DNA of 64,000 nucleotides from Amycolatopsis thailandensis (GTDB lineage: Bacteria; Actinomycetota; Actinomycetes; Mycobacteriales; Pseudonocardiaceae), in contig NZ_NMQT01000024.1 of the NCBI RefSeq assembly GCF_002234405.1, forward strand, positions 22,778 to 86,777, in the 5' to 3' direction. This document shows, piece by piece, positions 8,801-16,892 of the stretch. A model generated the notes under the pieces. It ran no database searches. It saw only the letters and a list, made by a program, of their open reading frames with translations, and was not told the DNA's origin. Each line of letters begins with the position of its first letter. The stretch's first letter is position 1. Made by a program: the position numbers and the translations under genes.

Positions 8801-9839
8801 CTCCGACGGGGTGCGGTCGGCGCTCGACACGGCCCGCCTGGTGGCCGCGGCGTGGCCGTCCGTGCCGCACGCGACGGGCAACCTCGGCGAGGCGCTGCAC
8901 CGGCTTTCCGAGGCCGTGCACACCTGCCGGAACACGCTCAGCTCGCGCGCGGAACTCGATCTGGAGACCGACGAGGACGTCCAGATCTTCACCGCGGTCG
9001 TCGACGGGCTGCGGGTCGGCGCGGCCGAACTGCTGAAGATCCTTTACGCGGAAGCGGAACAGAGCAGGCACGAGATCAGCGGCCGCGAGAGCGACCTGTT
9101 CGACAAGACGCTGACCGGGGAGACCCGCCGCCATCTCGCGGCCCGCATCCGCCAGGCCAACGACCTGGTCGACGGCATGAACGCGCGGCTGGAACGGGTG
9201 CGGACCGCGTCCAGGGTCGCCGTCCGGCTGGTCTGGCAGGTCTCCCCGGACCTGCCGCCGGGCACCAAGACCGCGCGGGACCTGCTGCTGAAGGATCCGG
9301 ACGAGCTGACCACCGAGGACCGCGCGTCGCTGCACAAGTTCTTCCGCGAACGCGTCGAACAGGCGAAGGCGGACGACACCGCGACCAGCTGGGAGCAGCA
9401 GCTCGCGCAGGTCTTCGACTACACGTCCTGGCACCGGTTCGTGGTCAAGGTGGACCGCGCGAACGGGGCGGGCTGGCAGCTGCTGACCAAGAAGCTGCAC
9501 GGCGCGCTTTCCGGTGGGGAGAAGGCGATCGCGCTGCATCTGCCGCTTTTCGCCGCCGTCGCCGCGCACTACCAGGCCGCGCCCGAGGCGCCGAGGGTGA
9601 TCCTGCTCGACGAGGTGTTCGTCGGCGTCGACACCACCAACCGGGGGCAGGTGTTCGGCCTGCTGTCGGCGCTCGACCTCGACCTGATGCTGACGTCGGA
9701 CCACGAGTGGTGCACCTACGCCGAACTCGGCGGCGTCGGGATCCATCAACTCATCACCGGCGGCGACGGCGACGACGCGGTCACCACCGCCCGGTTCACC
9801 TGGAACGGTCACGACCTCCTGCCCGCCGAACCTCGTTAG
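5853..9839 (+). CDS. jetC: Type II Wadjet SMC-like ATPase JetC (TIGR02680)
   Basis: This 1328-residue SMC/SbcC-like ATPase is the DNA-translocating motor of type II Wadjet. The Walker A motif GPNGSGKS is at residues 35-42. Two long coiled-coil stretches follow, roughly 215-490 and 710-1150, separated by a globular hinge-like region around 540-690. The ABC signature LSGGEK is near residue 1219 and the Walker B VILLDEVF near 1250. A D-loop (GVDTTNRG) and a switch histidine in TSDHEW follow. All catalytic elements are intact. The GTG at 5853 overlaps the jetB stop; a second GTG at 5859 is also possible. Next to this gene one expects jetD (DUF2399, the TOPRIM nuclease), but only 65 bases separate its stop from an unrelated regulator. 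Confidence 0.92.
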   Translation: MTVTRWVPSRAGILNIWRYYDEIFEFHDGRLLLRGPNGSGKSKALELLLPFLFDASLRANRLSTFGTSERSMHWNLMGEGASGATRVGFVWLEFGMAGDKWFTCGARLQASTHTSTVHADFFTTGLRVGDGLPLVNEAGQPLTKNALEETLGEHGTVHAGAAEYRAEIRAKLFPTLSEQRYDALITALLQLRMPKLSQRLDPSLLSNLLSRALPPLGQQEIADLAEGFERLDAQRERLGSLETEVDATRALAARQKTYAQRVLRAGAANLIAATGELDDLAAAARRSAEEHDEVAAKKKAAEELAAKLEKDVEETEARLSGLTESESYRKGQELDKLRQRALSTKEKAETLRADANRLRAEADADEERARAAKQVAKRQADLVRAQETEVRSAATRANLAGVHDELVAGLDEPARLRPLLQAAVRGKRDQVETVGRALDKHERAVGRRHQAEADLDRVRSDFAAAQEKLDLTTATRELALSDLRTRLAEWAIGCRELRFPDVEALVRDAEAEVALVGRISAVAETVLEDIIRREAATGAALATARAEHDELLVEAGVLETEDVLEPESPHTRTADRAEMSGAPLWRLVDFAGSLPESSRAGIEAALESAGLLDAWVNSHGVVEGHDVLLETGSLPIASPRSLADVLVPELDAELSPAKVRRVLEVIAFDDVLPAGPAAIGADGGWRMGSLSGSWTKDAPAYIGASARSRARERRIAELRDEIAGREKTIAELEGDLAALRGRRELIKIERAARPGHEDLLVATGEMTTAEADLTAADASVRHLETTVSALESEAKTALHELTGQASESGLPTERAPLAALATALRTYSDQGENWLYENGNLRTATQRAETFAEQADRSEGNAARREDEASEAEVERTKLTAMLDAIEGSVGTGQREVLAEIDGLRTKLRDLFGELRAANARAKELAVSLGALGVRRTTDARAREDATKRQDAAALRFRKLATGIFPADGGIEDLPKFQATLSASDGVRSALDTARLVAAAWPSVPHATGNLGEALHRLSEAVHTCRNTLSSRAELDLETDEDVQIFTAVVDGLRVGAAELLKILYAEAEQSRHEISGRESDLFDKTLTGETRRHLAARIRQANDLVDGMNARLERVRTASRVAVRLVWQVSPDLPPGTKTARDLLLKDPDELTTEDRASLHKFFRERVEQAKADDTATSWEQQLAQVFDYTSWHRFVVKVDRANGAGWQLLTKKLHGALSGGEKAIALHLPLFAAVAAHYQAAPEAPRVILLDEVFVGVDTTNRGQVFGLLSALDLDLMLTSDHEWCTYAELGGVGIHQLITGGDGDDAVTTARFTWNGHDLLPAEPR

Positions 9840-9904
9840 CCTGAGCGGCCCCTTTCCGCCGTTCTTCCTTGTGCGGCGCGGGACGGCTCGCTACGTTCCT
9901 GCCA

Positions 9905-12900
9905 GTGGCGCCGACGGCTGTGCGGATCCAAGTGCTCGGTTCGCTGCGCGTATGGCTCGACGGGGTGGAACTCGACCTCGGTCCACCCGCCCGCCGTGCC
10001 GTCCTGGGGTTGCTGGTCCTCGCCGGCGGCGAGGCGATGTCCAAGCAGGACCTGGTGGACGCGTTCTGGGGTGACCGGCCGCCGCGCAGCGCGGTGAACG
10101 TCCTCCAGACCCACGTCAAACACCTGCGCCGGTTGCTGGAACCCGGCCGTCCGTCCCGGTCCGGGAGCGAGATCCTGCCGTACGTCGGCGGTGGGTACGC
10201 GCTGCGCTGGGAAGTCGTCGAGATCGACCTTCCCCACGTCCGGGGGCTCGCCGCCGAGGCGAACGAGGCTCAGCGCGAAGGCGAGACAGCCCGTGCCGCG
10301 GCCCTGCTCGGCGAGGCGCTGCGCTGGTGGCGTGGCAAACCGCTCGCCGACATCCCCTCGCTCGCAACACATCCGAAGGTCGTGGCCCTGGTCGCGGAAC
10401 GCCGCGCGCTGCTCGCCAGATACGGCGACGCGATGCTCGCCATCGGCGCGGCCGACGAGGTCTTGACCGAACTGGTCGAGGCCGCCGCGGATCAGCCGCT
10501 CGACGAGCCCGCCCAGGCCAGGCTGATCCGCGCGTACCACGGCGCGGGCCAGCGGGCGACGGCTTTCCGGCTGTACCAGGAGGTTCGCGGCAGGCTCGTC
10601 GAAGAACTGGGCGTCGAACCCGGCTCCGAACTCCTCGCCGCGCACGCCGCGCTACTCGACGACGGGTCTTCACCGCCCGTCCCGCGTTCCGTCGCCCGGG
10701 TCCCCCGGCAGTTGCCGGCCGAACCGCCCGGCTTCACCGGCCGGACCACCGAACTGTCCATTTTGGACGAACTGGTGCCGAGGACGGGCGGTTCCGGCGG
10801 CACGGTGGCGCTCGCGGCCGTCACCGGGACCGCGGGTGCCGGGAAGACCGCGCTGGCCGTGCACTGGGCGCACCGCGTCAAGGACCGGTTCCCCGACGGG
10901 CAGTTCTACGCGAACCTGCGCGGCCATTCGCCCGGCCCGCCCGCGACGGCGCTCGAAGTGCTCACCCGGTTCCTGTCCGCGCTGGAGGTCCCCGCCGAAC
11001 GCCTGCCCGCCGACACGGAGACCGCGTCCGCGCTCTACCGGACACTGATGACCGACCGGAAGGCCTTGGTACTGCTGGACAACGCCGTCGACCTGGATCA
11101 GATCCGGCCGTTGCTGCCTGCCGGACCGGGCTGTCTGGTGCTGGTCACCGCCCGGGACCGGATGACCGCCCTGGTCGCCCTGCACGGCGCCCGGCGGCTG
11201 ACCTTGGGCATGCTGGATCCCGGCGAGGCGCTGGAGTTGCTCGCGCGGGTGCTCGGCCCCGAGTGGGTCCGCGCCGAGCACGAAGCGGCCGCCGAGGTGG
11301 CCGGGCTGTGCGCGTATCTGCCGCTGGCGCTGAGGATCGCCGCGGCCAACCTCGCCGACAACCCCGGGAAGGGCGTCGAGGACTACGCCATCGAGCTGCG
11401 CAAGGGCAATCTGCTGGCCGCGCTCACGGTGCCGGGTGACGAGCAGATCGCCGTCCGGACCGCGTTCGACCTGTCCTACGCGGCCTTGCCCGCCCGGACG
11501 CGCCGGGTGTTCCGGCTGCTGAGCCTGGTGCCGGGCAACGACATCGGCGCCGAAGCGGTCGAGGTCCTCACCGGCGCGGAGCGGGCGGGCGCGATCCTGG
11601 ACACGCTCGCGGGCGCGCACCTCGTCGAGCAGCACGCGCCGGATCGCTACCACTTCCATGACCTGCTCCGCCGCTACGCCGCCGATCGCCTGACGTCGAC
11701 GGAATCCCCATCCGAAAGCGCGTCCGCCCGCCTCCGGTTCCACGAGTGGTACCTGCGTGGCGCCGACAACGCGGCGAAGATCGTTTACCCGCACATGTTC
11801 CGGCTTCCGCTGTCCGTGCCCGACGGCCCGGTTCCCGCCGCCTCGAAGGAGAACGCGGCGGAATGGCTGGAGGCCGAACTGGGCAACCTGGTCGCCGTCG
11901 TCGAGGACGCGGCGCGGACCGGGCCGCTGCCGGTGGCCTGGCTCCTGGCCGACGCCCTGCGCGGCTACTTCTGGATGTCGTTGCGCCAGGTGGAATGGCG
12001 GGCGGCCGCCGGGGCCGCGCTGTCCGCCGCCGAAGAGGACGGCGATCGCCGCGCCCGTGCCTCCGCCAGGTTCAGTCTCGCCGACTTGAGTTTCCGCCAA
12101 GGGCGGTACCGGGAGGCCGTCCGGCACTACACCGGCGCTCTCGTGCTCGCCCGGCGCGCGGGCTGGCTCGAGGCGCAGGCCGCGGTACTGGGCAATCTGG
12201 GTTGTGTGTACTGGCAGTCCGGGCGGCTTCCGGCCGCCGCGGTGCGGTTCTCCCGGGGGCTGGAGCTGAGCAAACGCGCGGGCAAACCCGCCGGGGAAGC
12301 CGTCGCGCTGGGCAATCTGGGGCTCGTCCTCTGGGAGATGGGCGATCTGCGCGGGGCGGCGTCGCACTATCTCCAGGCCTTGCGCCGGTATCGCGGGATG
12401 GGTTCGCGCTACGGCGAGGCGATCAACCTGGCCAACCTCGGCCAGGTGCAGCACGCTCGCGGCCGGGTCACCGAGGCGGCGGGGCTGCTCGTCAAGGCGC
12501 TGGCCCTGCACCGCGAGGCCGGGAACCGCGCCGGCGAGGCGGAAACGCTCGGCAGGCTCGCCTCGGTGTACTGCGACCTCGGCAGGCTGACCGACGCGCT
12601 CGACCACGCGCGTGAAGGGCTGCGGCTCGCGCGGGAGACCGGCGAACCGCGAGGCGAGGGCGAAGCGCTCGTCGCGCTCGCGAGCGTGCATCGGCGCGCT
12701 GGACACCGGCAGGACGCCGTCCGCCGGTATCGGCAGGCCTTGGCTCTGCTGCGGGAAACCGGCGACCGGTATCCCGAAGTCGACGCGCTCCTCGGGCTCG
12801 CCACCGCGACCGGCGACCTCGGCCAGGCCCGGCAGGCGCTTTCTTTGGCCGGCCGGGCGGGCTACGGCGCACTGCGAAAACGGGCGACGGCGGCCGTCGA

Positions 12901-12919
12901 GTCCATCCTCCGCTCCTGA
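9905..12919 (+). CDS. AfsR/SARP-type transcriptional regulator with NB-ARC and TPR domains
   Basis: The 1004-residue regulator has the classical AfsR layout. An OmpR-type winged helix covers residues 1-90 (IQVLGSLRVWLDGVELDLG), and a bacterial transcriptional activation domain runs to about 250. An NB-ARC ATPase follows with the P-loop GTAGAGKTALA near 308 and a Walker B-like LVLLDNA near 388. A winged-helix region covers about 510-600, and at least five tetratricopeptide repeats span about 690-990. Such proteins switch on antibiotic or developmental genes, but no biosynthetic cluster lies here, so the target is unknown. The GTG at 9905 puts the DNA-binding domain at the N terminus; an in-frame start at 9869 is less likely. 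It follows jetC in the position where jetD would be expected. Confidence 0.9.
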   Translation: MAPTAVRIQVLGSLRVWLDGVELDLGPPARRAVLGLLVLAGGEAMSKQDLVDAFWGDRPPRSAVNVLQTHVKHLRRLLEPGRPSRSGSEILPYVGGGYALRWEVVEIDLPHVRGLAAEANEAQREGETARAAALLGEALRWWRGKPLADIPSLATHPKVVALVAERRALLARYGDAMLAIGAADEVLTELVEAAADQPLDEPAQARLIRAYHGAGQRATAFRLYQEVRGRLVEELGVEPGSELLAAHAALLDDGSSPPVPRSVARVPRQLPAEPPGFTGRTTELSILDELVPRTGGSGGTVALAAVTGTAGAGKTALAVHWAHRVKDRFPDGQFYANLRGHSPGPPATALEVLTRFLSALEVPAERLPADTETASALYRTLMTDRKALVLLDNAVDLDQIRPLLPAGPGCLVLVTARDRMTALVALHGARRLTLGMLDPGEALELLARVLGPEWVRAEHEAAAEVAGLCAYLPLALRIAAANLADNPGKGVEDYAIELRKGNLLAALTVPGDEQIAVRTAFDLSYAALPARTRRVFRLLSLVPGNDIGAEAVEVLTGAERAGAILDTLAGAHLVEQHAPDRYHFHDLLRRYAADRLTSTESPSESASARLRFHEWYLRGADNAAKIVYPHMFRLPLSVPDGPVPAASKENAAEWLEAELGNLVAVVEDAARTGPLPVAWLLADALRGYFWMSLRQVEWRAAAGAALSAAEEDGDRRARASARFSLADLSFRQGRYREAVRHYTGALVLARRAGWLEAQAAVLGNLGCVYWQSGRLPAAAVRFSRGLELSKRAGKPAGEAVALGNLGLVLWEMGDLRGAASHYLQALRRYRGMGSRYGEAINLANLGQVQHARGRVTEAAGLLVKALALHREAGNRAGEAETLGRLASVYCDLGRLTDALDHAREGLRLARETGEPRGEGEALVALASVHRRAGHRQDAVRRYRQALALLRETGDRYPEVDALLGLATATGDLGQARQALSLAGRAGYGALRKRATAAVESILRS

Positions 12920-12920
12920 G

Positions 12921-13352
12921 TCACGCCGCGGCGATGCCGCTGGTGGTGTCGTAGCCGCCCGCGGGCTCGAAGGTGACGACGACCCACGGATTGACGCCGT
13001 GCTCCTTACCCGCGCTGTCGGCGCAGGAGAACTCGCTCATGTCGAACGCGGTCCACCGGCCGCGTTCGTCCTTGATCGGCCGCACCGCCTCCTCGATCCG
13101 GCCGACCCAGCGGCAGGCGGGCGTGTGCACCTTCGCGGTCACCGCGGGAGCGACCCAGACGACCGCGCCGCCGTCCGCGCACCATGAAAGGTTGTAGGTG
13201 TAGGTCCACTTCCCCGGTTCTTCGAGCACGACCGGTTTGATGATCTTGACACCGGACGCGCATTCCCGGTCGGCGTTCGCCTCGCCGGTGGCGGTGAACG
13301 TGAGCCCGGCGCACAGGACCGCCGACCCGGCGAGAACGCTCATGATCGTCAT
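12921..13352 (-). CDS. Secreted protein, function unknown
   Basis: The 143-residue protein starts with a signal peptide (MTIMSVLAGSAVLCAGLTF, cleavage probably after GEANA). The mature domain of about 115 residues has four cysteines and several tryptophans (KWTYTYNLSWCADGG, ACRWVGRIEE), which suggests a small disulfide-bonded extracellular domain. I do not recognise a family. A GGGGAG box lies upstream; it fits the second ATG at 13343 slightly better than the first at 13352. The gene is divergent from the DUF4394 gene and ends two bases from the AfsR-like gene in convergent orientation. Confidence 0.75.
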   Translation of the reverse strand: MTIMSVLAGSAVLCAGLTFTATGEANADRECASGVKIIKPVVLEEPGKWTYTYNLSWCADGGAVVWVAPAVTAKVHTPACRWVGRIEEAVRPIKDERGRWTAFDMSEFSCADSAGKEHGVNPWVVVTFEPAGGYDTTSGIAAA

Positions 13353-13500
13353 CGCTCCCCCTGAATCCGTCGTCGTTCCACTGTTCCGCCGGTTCCCGTC
13401 GGCCGCAAGAAGCCGGACGCCGTATCCAATCGACGTCCAATGGCCGTCCAGTGCCGCCGAATAGCTTGTGATCACACCAGTTTCCGGCGAGGGAGTACTG

Positions 13501-14367
13501 ATGAAGGAACAGCTGAAAAGAGCCATGGTCGCGACGGCCACCACGGTGACCGTCGCGGCGGCGCTCGTCGTGGGGACCGCGAACGTGAGTGCGGCGCAGG
13601 CCGCCGCCCCGCAGGCGTTCGCGATCTCGACGGACGGCAAGCTGATGGCCTACTTCTCCACCGACAAACCCCAGGTGCTCGACTGGGTCCGGCTCGTGCA
13701 GGGCCTCACCTGCGGGGAGACCGCCCTGATCGGGATCGACTTCCGGGTCCAGAACGGCTTGCTGTACGGCGTGGGGAACAAGGGCTGCATCTACACGATC
13801 AAGACCCCGCCGGCGACACCCGACGTCGTCGTCACGAAGGTTTCGCAACTGAGTGTTCCGTTGTACGGCACGAACTTCGGCGTCGACTTCAACCCGGCGG
13901 CCGACCGGCTGCGGGTGATCAGCGACACCGGCCAGAACCTGCGGCACAATCTCGGTGACCACGTCACCACCGAAGACACCATCCTGACCACGCCACCTCT
14001 GGGCGGCCCCACCCGGGGAGTCACGGCCGCCGCCTACACGAACAACGACCTCAACCCCGACACCGCGACCACCCTGTTCGACATCGGGACGAACTCCGAC
14101 CAGCTGCTCATCCAGTCGCCCGCCAACCTCGGCTTCCTGAGCCCGACCGGTGCTCTCGGCGTCGACACCGGCCCTGTCGCGGGCCTCGACATCTACAGCG
14201 ATCTGACCAACGGCAAGACCACTTCGGCGACCGCGTACGCCGTGCTCAATCCGGCGACCGGTCCGTCGACGTTCTCCAACGTCAACCTGCTGACCGGTGC
14301 GGCGACCAAGATCGGCGACTTCCCGCTGCCGATCGGGGACGTCGCGGTCGCCCTCGACACGTACTGA
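13501..14367 (+). CDS. Secreted DUF4394 domain protein
   Basis: The 288-residue exported protein has a basic N terminus, a hydrophobic signal segment to about residue 30 and an AQAAAPQ cleavage region. The rest is a beta-propeller-like DUF4394 domain. Visible features are LIGIDFRVQNGLLYGVG near residues 78-94 and YGTNFGVDFNPAADRLRVIS near 121-140. DTATTLFDIGTNSDQLLIQS and GLDIYSDLTNGKTTSATAY come later. The domain is widespread in secreted bacterial proteins of unknown role. The ATG at 13501 follows GGAGTACTG at proper spacing; a GTG at 13468 would spoil the signal peptide. The gene diverges from another secreted protein. Confidence 0.85.
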   Translation: MKEQLKRAMVATATTVTVAAALVVGTANVSAAQAAAPQAFAISTDGKLMAYFSTDKPQVLDWVRLVQGLTCGETALIGIDFRVQNGLLYGVGNKGCIYTIKTPPATPDVVVTKVSQLSVPLYGTNFGVDFNPAADRLRVISDTGQNLRHNLGDHVTTEDTILTTPPLGGPTRGVTAAAYTNNDLNPDTATTLFDIGTNSDQLLIQSPANLGFLSPTGALGVDTGPVAGLDIYSDLTNGKTTSATAYAVLNPATGPSTFSNVNLLTGAATKIGDFPLPIGDVAVALDTY

Positions 14368-14503
14368 TCCGGCCGGGCCGGGCTGGGCTTGGTGGCTGTC
14401 CGGTGTTTCGGTTCTCGGTCCTGACCGAACGCCGGGCAGCCATGCGGTCGTTCTTTCGGCGGGCGGGTTTTCGTTCTCTTTCGTTTTCGGTTACTGCCGG
14501 TCG

Positions 14504-15111
14504 TTGCCGGAAATCGGCAATGGCTCTGTCGGCCTCGGGGAGGGGACGCGAAAGCCACTTCCGGGACGTCTGATGTCCCGAAAGTGGCTTTCGCGACACC
14601 GCCGACCCATCAGACCGCGCCGAGCCACGGTACGCGGTCTTCGTGATCCACAGCGTGGCCTATTCCTGGTTTTTGTTCCGTCGCCGAGATCACGAACTTG
14701 CCACCCTTGGCTTTATTGCCGGAGGTCGGTGACGCACCGGCGGTGGCACTTGAGAGGGTCTTGGAGCGGGTGGCCGGGTTCCCTGCCGTTGCCGGAAATC
14801 GGCAATACCTTGTGGGCTATCGCCGCACGGAAGACCTCGGGGCTACTCCTTGGCTTTGCTGCCGAAAAACGGCAACATCCGGAAGAACTGGAGCGGCCAG
14901 CGGGGCGCGATGGCGATACGAACCAGAGACAGCCCAGACCGTTGCCGAAAAACGGCAACACCTTGCGGGCTAGCGCCATACGGAAGACCTCAGGCCCACT
15001 CCTTGGCTTTATTGCCGAAAAACGGCAACATCTGGAAGAACTGGAGCGGCAGGCAGGGCACGATGGCGATACGAACCAGAGACAGCCCAGACCGTTGCCG
15101 AAAAACGGCAA
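14504..15111 (+). repeat. Upstream array of TTGCCG-N5-CGGCAA palindromes
   Basis: At least six copies of a 17-base hairpin element (arms TTGCCG and CGGCAA, centre usually AAAAA, or GAAAT in the leftmost copies) lie in the 800-base gap before the HNH gene. Copies start at 14504, 14789, 14859 (first base changed), 14942, 15012 and 15095. The gap shows no convincing gene: a frame running through it only encodes repeated LPKNGN-like peptides that follow the DNA repeat. One larger inverted repeat at 14547-14595 is listed separately. Confidence 0.9.
14547..14595. terminator. Inverted repeat after the DUF4394 gene
   Basis: Two 21-base arms (14547-14567 and 14575-14595) with one mismatch flank GTCTGAT. 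It lies 180 bases after the DUF4394 stop and could end transcription, although there is no T run. The right half, including GACGTCTGATGTCCCG and the following GTGGCTTTCGCGACA part, recurs at 45407-45440, so it is also a member of a dispersed repeat family. Confidence 0.5.
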
Positions 15112-15122
15112 TGCTTTGTGGC
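14828..15122. repeat. 153-base tandem duplication
   Basis: The segment beginning CGGAAGACCTC at 14828 is repeated from 14981 with a period of 153 bases and only scattered substitutions. Each unit carries two TTGCCG-N5-CGGCAA palindromes. Both units share blocks such as GGAAGAACTGGAGCGG and GATGGCGATACGAACCAGAG. A partial unit precedes the first copy at about 14781. Confidence 0.85.
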
Positions 15123-15167
15123 GTCTGATGATCCGGAATTGTCGGTGGCCGGTCGTATGGTCGTCGG

Positions 15168-16412
15168 GTGAACACATCTACGGCCACCGCTGTGGCACTT
15201 TTGGAAGAGCTCGCCGATCCGGTTGTCTTGGGTTCGGTGAATGCCGCTGTCTTGTCGTTGGAGGACAACGATTGTGTCGCTCTGGCGCAGGCGGCGTCGG
15301 CGGGGATCGCGCGGTTGGAGGCGGTCCGGTTCAGGGCGCTGGCTCAGCTGAGCCGCCATCGTGAGGGTGCGCGGAGCGTGGTCCAGGAGGTCGCGCTCGC
15401 GTTGTCCCTTGTGGACAATCATGCGGGGGCGATGGTCGCCGCCGCGGAGGCGTTGACCACCCGCCTGCCCCGCACGCTGAACCTGATGGACGAGGGGAAG
15501 TTAGCCGGTTTCAACGCGCAGAAAGTCGCCGCTGCGACGGCATGGCTGTCGGATGAGAACGCGCTCGCCGCCGATGCGCTGCTGGAAGACCGCCTGCCGG
15601 ACAGAAACTCGACCCAGGTGCGGAAAGCGGCGAGTAATGCGGCGATCTCGGTCGACCGCGAGGGCGCCGACAAGCGTGCCGAGCATTCTCGCGAGGGCCG
15701 TCGTCTCAGCCTGCGGCAGGGGGAGACCGGGGTCGCGTCGATCGAGGTCGAGGACGGCCCCGCCGAGAAGGTCACCGCCGCCTACCAGCGCATCGACCGC
15801 GAAGCCAGAGCCCTCAGAACCGGTGGCGAGACCCGCACCCTGGATCAGCTGCGGGCGGACATCGCCCTCGACCTCCTGCTCGGAGGGCAGGGCGGCACGA
15901 GTGAGCGCGCCGAGGTGTTCCTCTACATGGACCTGGACACCTACCTCGGCCTCAACAACGACCCGGCGGAGATGGCCGGGCATGGCCATCTCCCGGCCGC
16001 GTTGGCCCGGCATATCGCGAGTGGCCCGGACACCGTGCTGCGTCGGATCATCACCGACCCTCTCTCCGGGCAGGTGCTGGACCTGGGGCGGGAGCGGTAC
16101 CGGCCCACCGCGGGTGTCGCCGAGTTCGTCCGGGTCCGGGACCGCGAATGCCGAAGACCCGGTTGCCACCGCCCGGCACAGGCCTGCGACCTTGATCATG
16201 CGGTGCCCTGGCAACACGGTGGCCACACCAGCGCCGACGACCTCATCGACCTCTGCCGCCGGGACCATCGCCTCAAAGACGAACCCGGCTGGACCTACCA
16301 CCTCACCCCCGACGGCGCCCTCACCATCACCACCCCCACCGGCCAGACCTACGGCAGCACCCCACCACCACTTCACCCACCTCGCACCCCTCCAGAAGAA
16401 CCACCGTTCTGA
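15168..16412 (+). CDS. DUF222 / HNH endonuclease (13E12 repeat family-like)
   Basis: The 414-residue protein has the DUF222 helical domain in its first 290 residues (LARLEAVRFRALAQL-like, then LPRTLNLMDEGKLAGFNAQKV). A C-terminal HNH nuclease domain follows at about 335-385: CRRPGCHRPAQACDLDH, WQHGGHTSADDLIDLC, then RRDHRLK. Two zinc-binding cysteine pairs and the DLDH and RRDH histidines are present; the middle Asn of HNH seems to be Asp here (ADDL). The C terminus is proline-rich. The family is related to proteins of the mycobacterial REP13E12 repeats. The start is the GTG at 15168. The gene sits inside a palindrome array with copies on both sides, the first only seven bases after its stop. 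Confidence 0.88.
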   Translation: MNTSTATAVALLEELADPVVLGSVNAAVLSLEDNDCVALAQAASAGIARLEAVRFRALAQLSRHREGARSVVQEVALALSLVDNHAGAMVAAAEALTTRLPRTLNLMDEGKLAGFNAQKVAAATAWLSDENALAADALLEDRLPDRNSTQVRKAASNAAISVDREGADKRAEHSREGRRLSLRQGETGVASIEVEDGPAEKVTAAYQRIDREARALRTGGETRTLDQLRADIALDLLLGGQGGTSERAEVFLYMDLDTYLGLNNDPAEMAGHGHLPAALARHIASGPDTVLRRIITDPLSGQVLDLGRERYRPTAGVAEFVRVRDRECRRPGCHRPAQACDLDHAVPWQHGGHTSADDLIDLCRRDHRLKDEPGWTYHLTPDGALTITTPTGQTYGSTPPPLHPPRTPPEEPPF

Positions 16413-16418
16413 GCACTA

Positions 16419-16795
16419 TTGCCGAAAAACGGCTACGACCAGCACGCGTCAGCCCGCCCGCGCTCCACCGGCAAGCCATTGCCGAAAAACGGCGACCCAC
16501 TCACGCGAACCGACCTCGCCCCGGATCCCCGACCTGCGGCCACCGTCCTCGCGCCCCAACAACCACGCGCCCACAGGCACGCCGTGCCCTATCGCCGAAA
16601 TATCGCAACGCCCAGCGGGCGTCGATCGCTGCACACCCACCAGCAAGCCGCCACCGTTCTGAGCCCCGTTGCCGAAAACCGGCGACACAGCAACCACGCG
16701 CCCTCAGGGCGCGCCATGCCCTGTCGTCGAAAACGGCACCCCTCGGCTGCCACACACCACCGGCAACCCAGACCCACTACCGAAAACCGGCGACA
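16419..16795 (+). repeat. Downstream array of degenerate TTGCCG-N5-CGGC palindromes
   Basis: The 480-base gap after the HNH gene holds more copies of the same palindrome, but with the right arm eroded: TTGCCGAAAAACGGCTA at 16419, TTGCCGAAAAACGGCGA at 16479, TTGCCGAAAACCGGCGA at 16669, and weaker forms near 16592, 16725 and 16779. No gene, terminator or promoter is convincing in this gap apart from sequence just before the 16893 start. Confidence 0.8.
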
Positions 16796-16892
16796 GGCTT
16801 AGACACCGGGCCGAAGTCCACCCGAGGGCTGAGCCGGAAGTACAGCCCGTGAGCCGATCCGGGCACGCGTCAGGATCGGCAGGCTCCTCGGC

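Noticed and set aside
5709..9812. A 1367-codon open frame antisense to jetC
   Set aside because: It is a shadow of the high-GC third-codon pattern of jetC; its translation is low-complexity and lacks any domain, whereas the sense frame has all SMC motifs.
9839..9905. A remnant of jetD between jetC and the AfsR-like gene
   Set aside because: Only 65 bases are available and they encode nothing resembling the DUF2399 family.
10670..12706. A 678-codon open frame antisense to the AfsR-like gene
   Set aside because: The translation is Arg/Gly/Pro-rich without motifs; the sense strand encodes a complete known architecture.
14297..15364. A 355-codon frame through the palindrome array encoding repeated LPKNGN-like peptides
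   Set aside because: It overlaps the ends of two better genes; the repeated peptides simply reflect the 153-base DNA repeat, whose length is a multiple of three.
14504..16795. A CRISPR array
   Set aside because: The repeats are only 17 bases, spacing is irregular, spacers are themselves duplicated, a gene lies in the middle and no cas gene is present.
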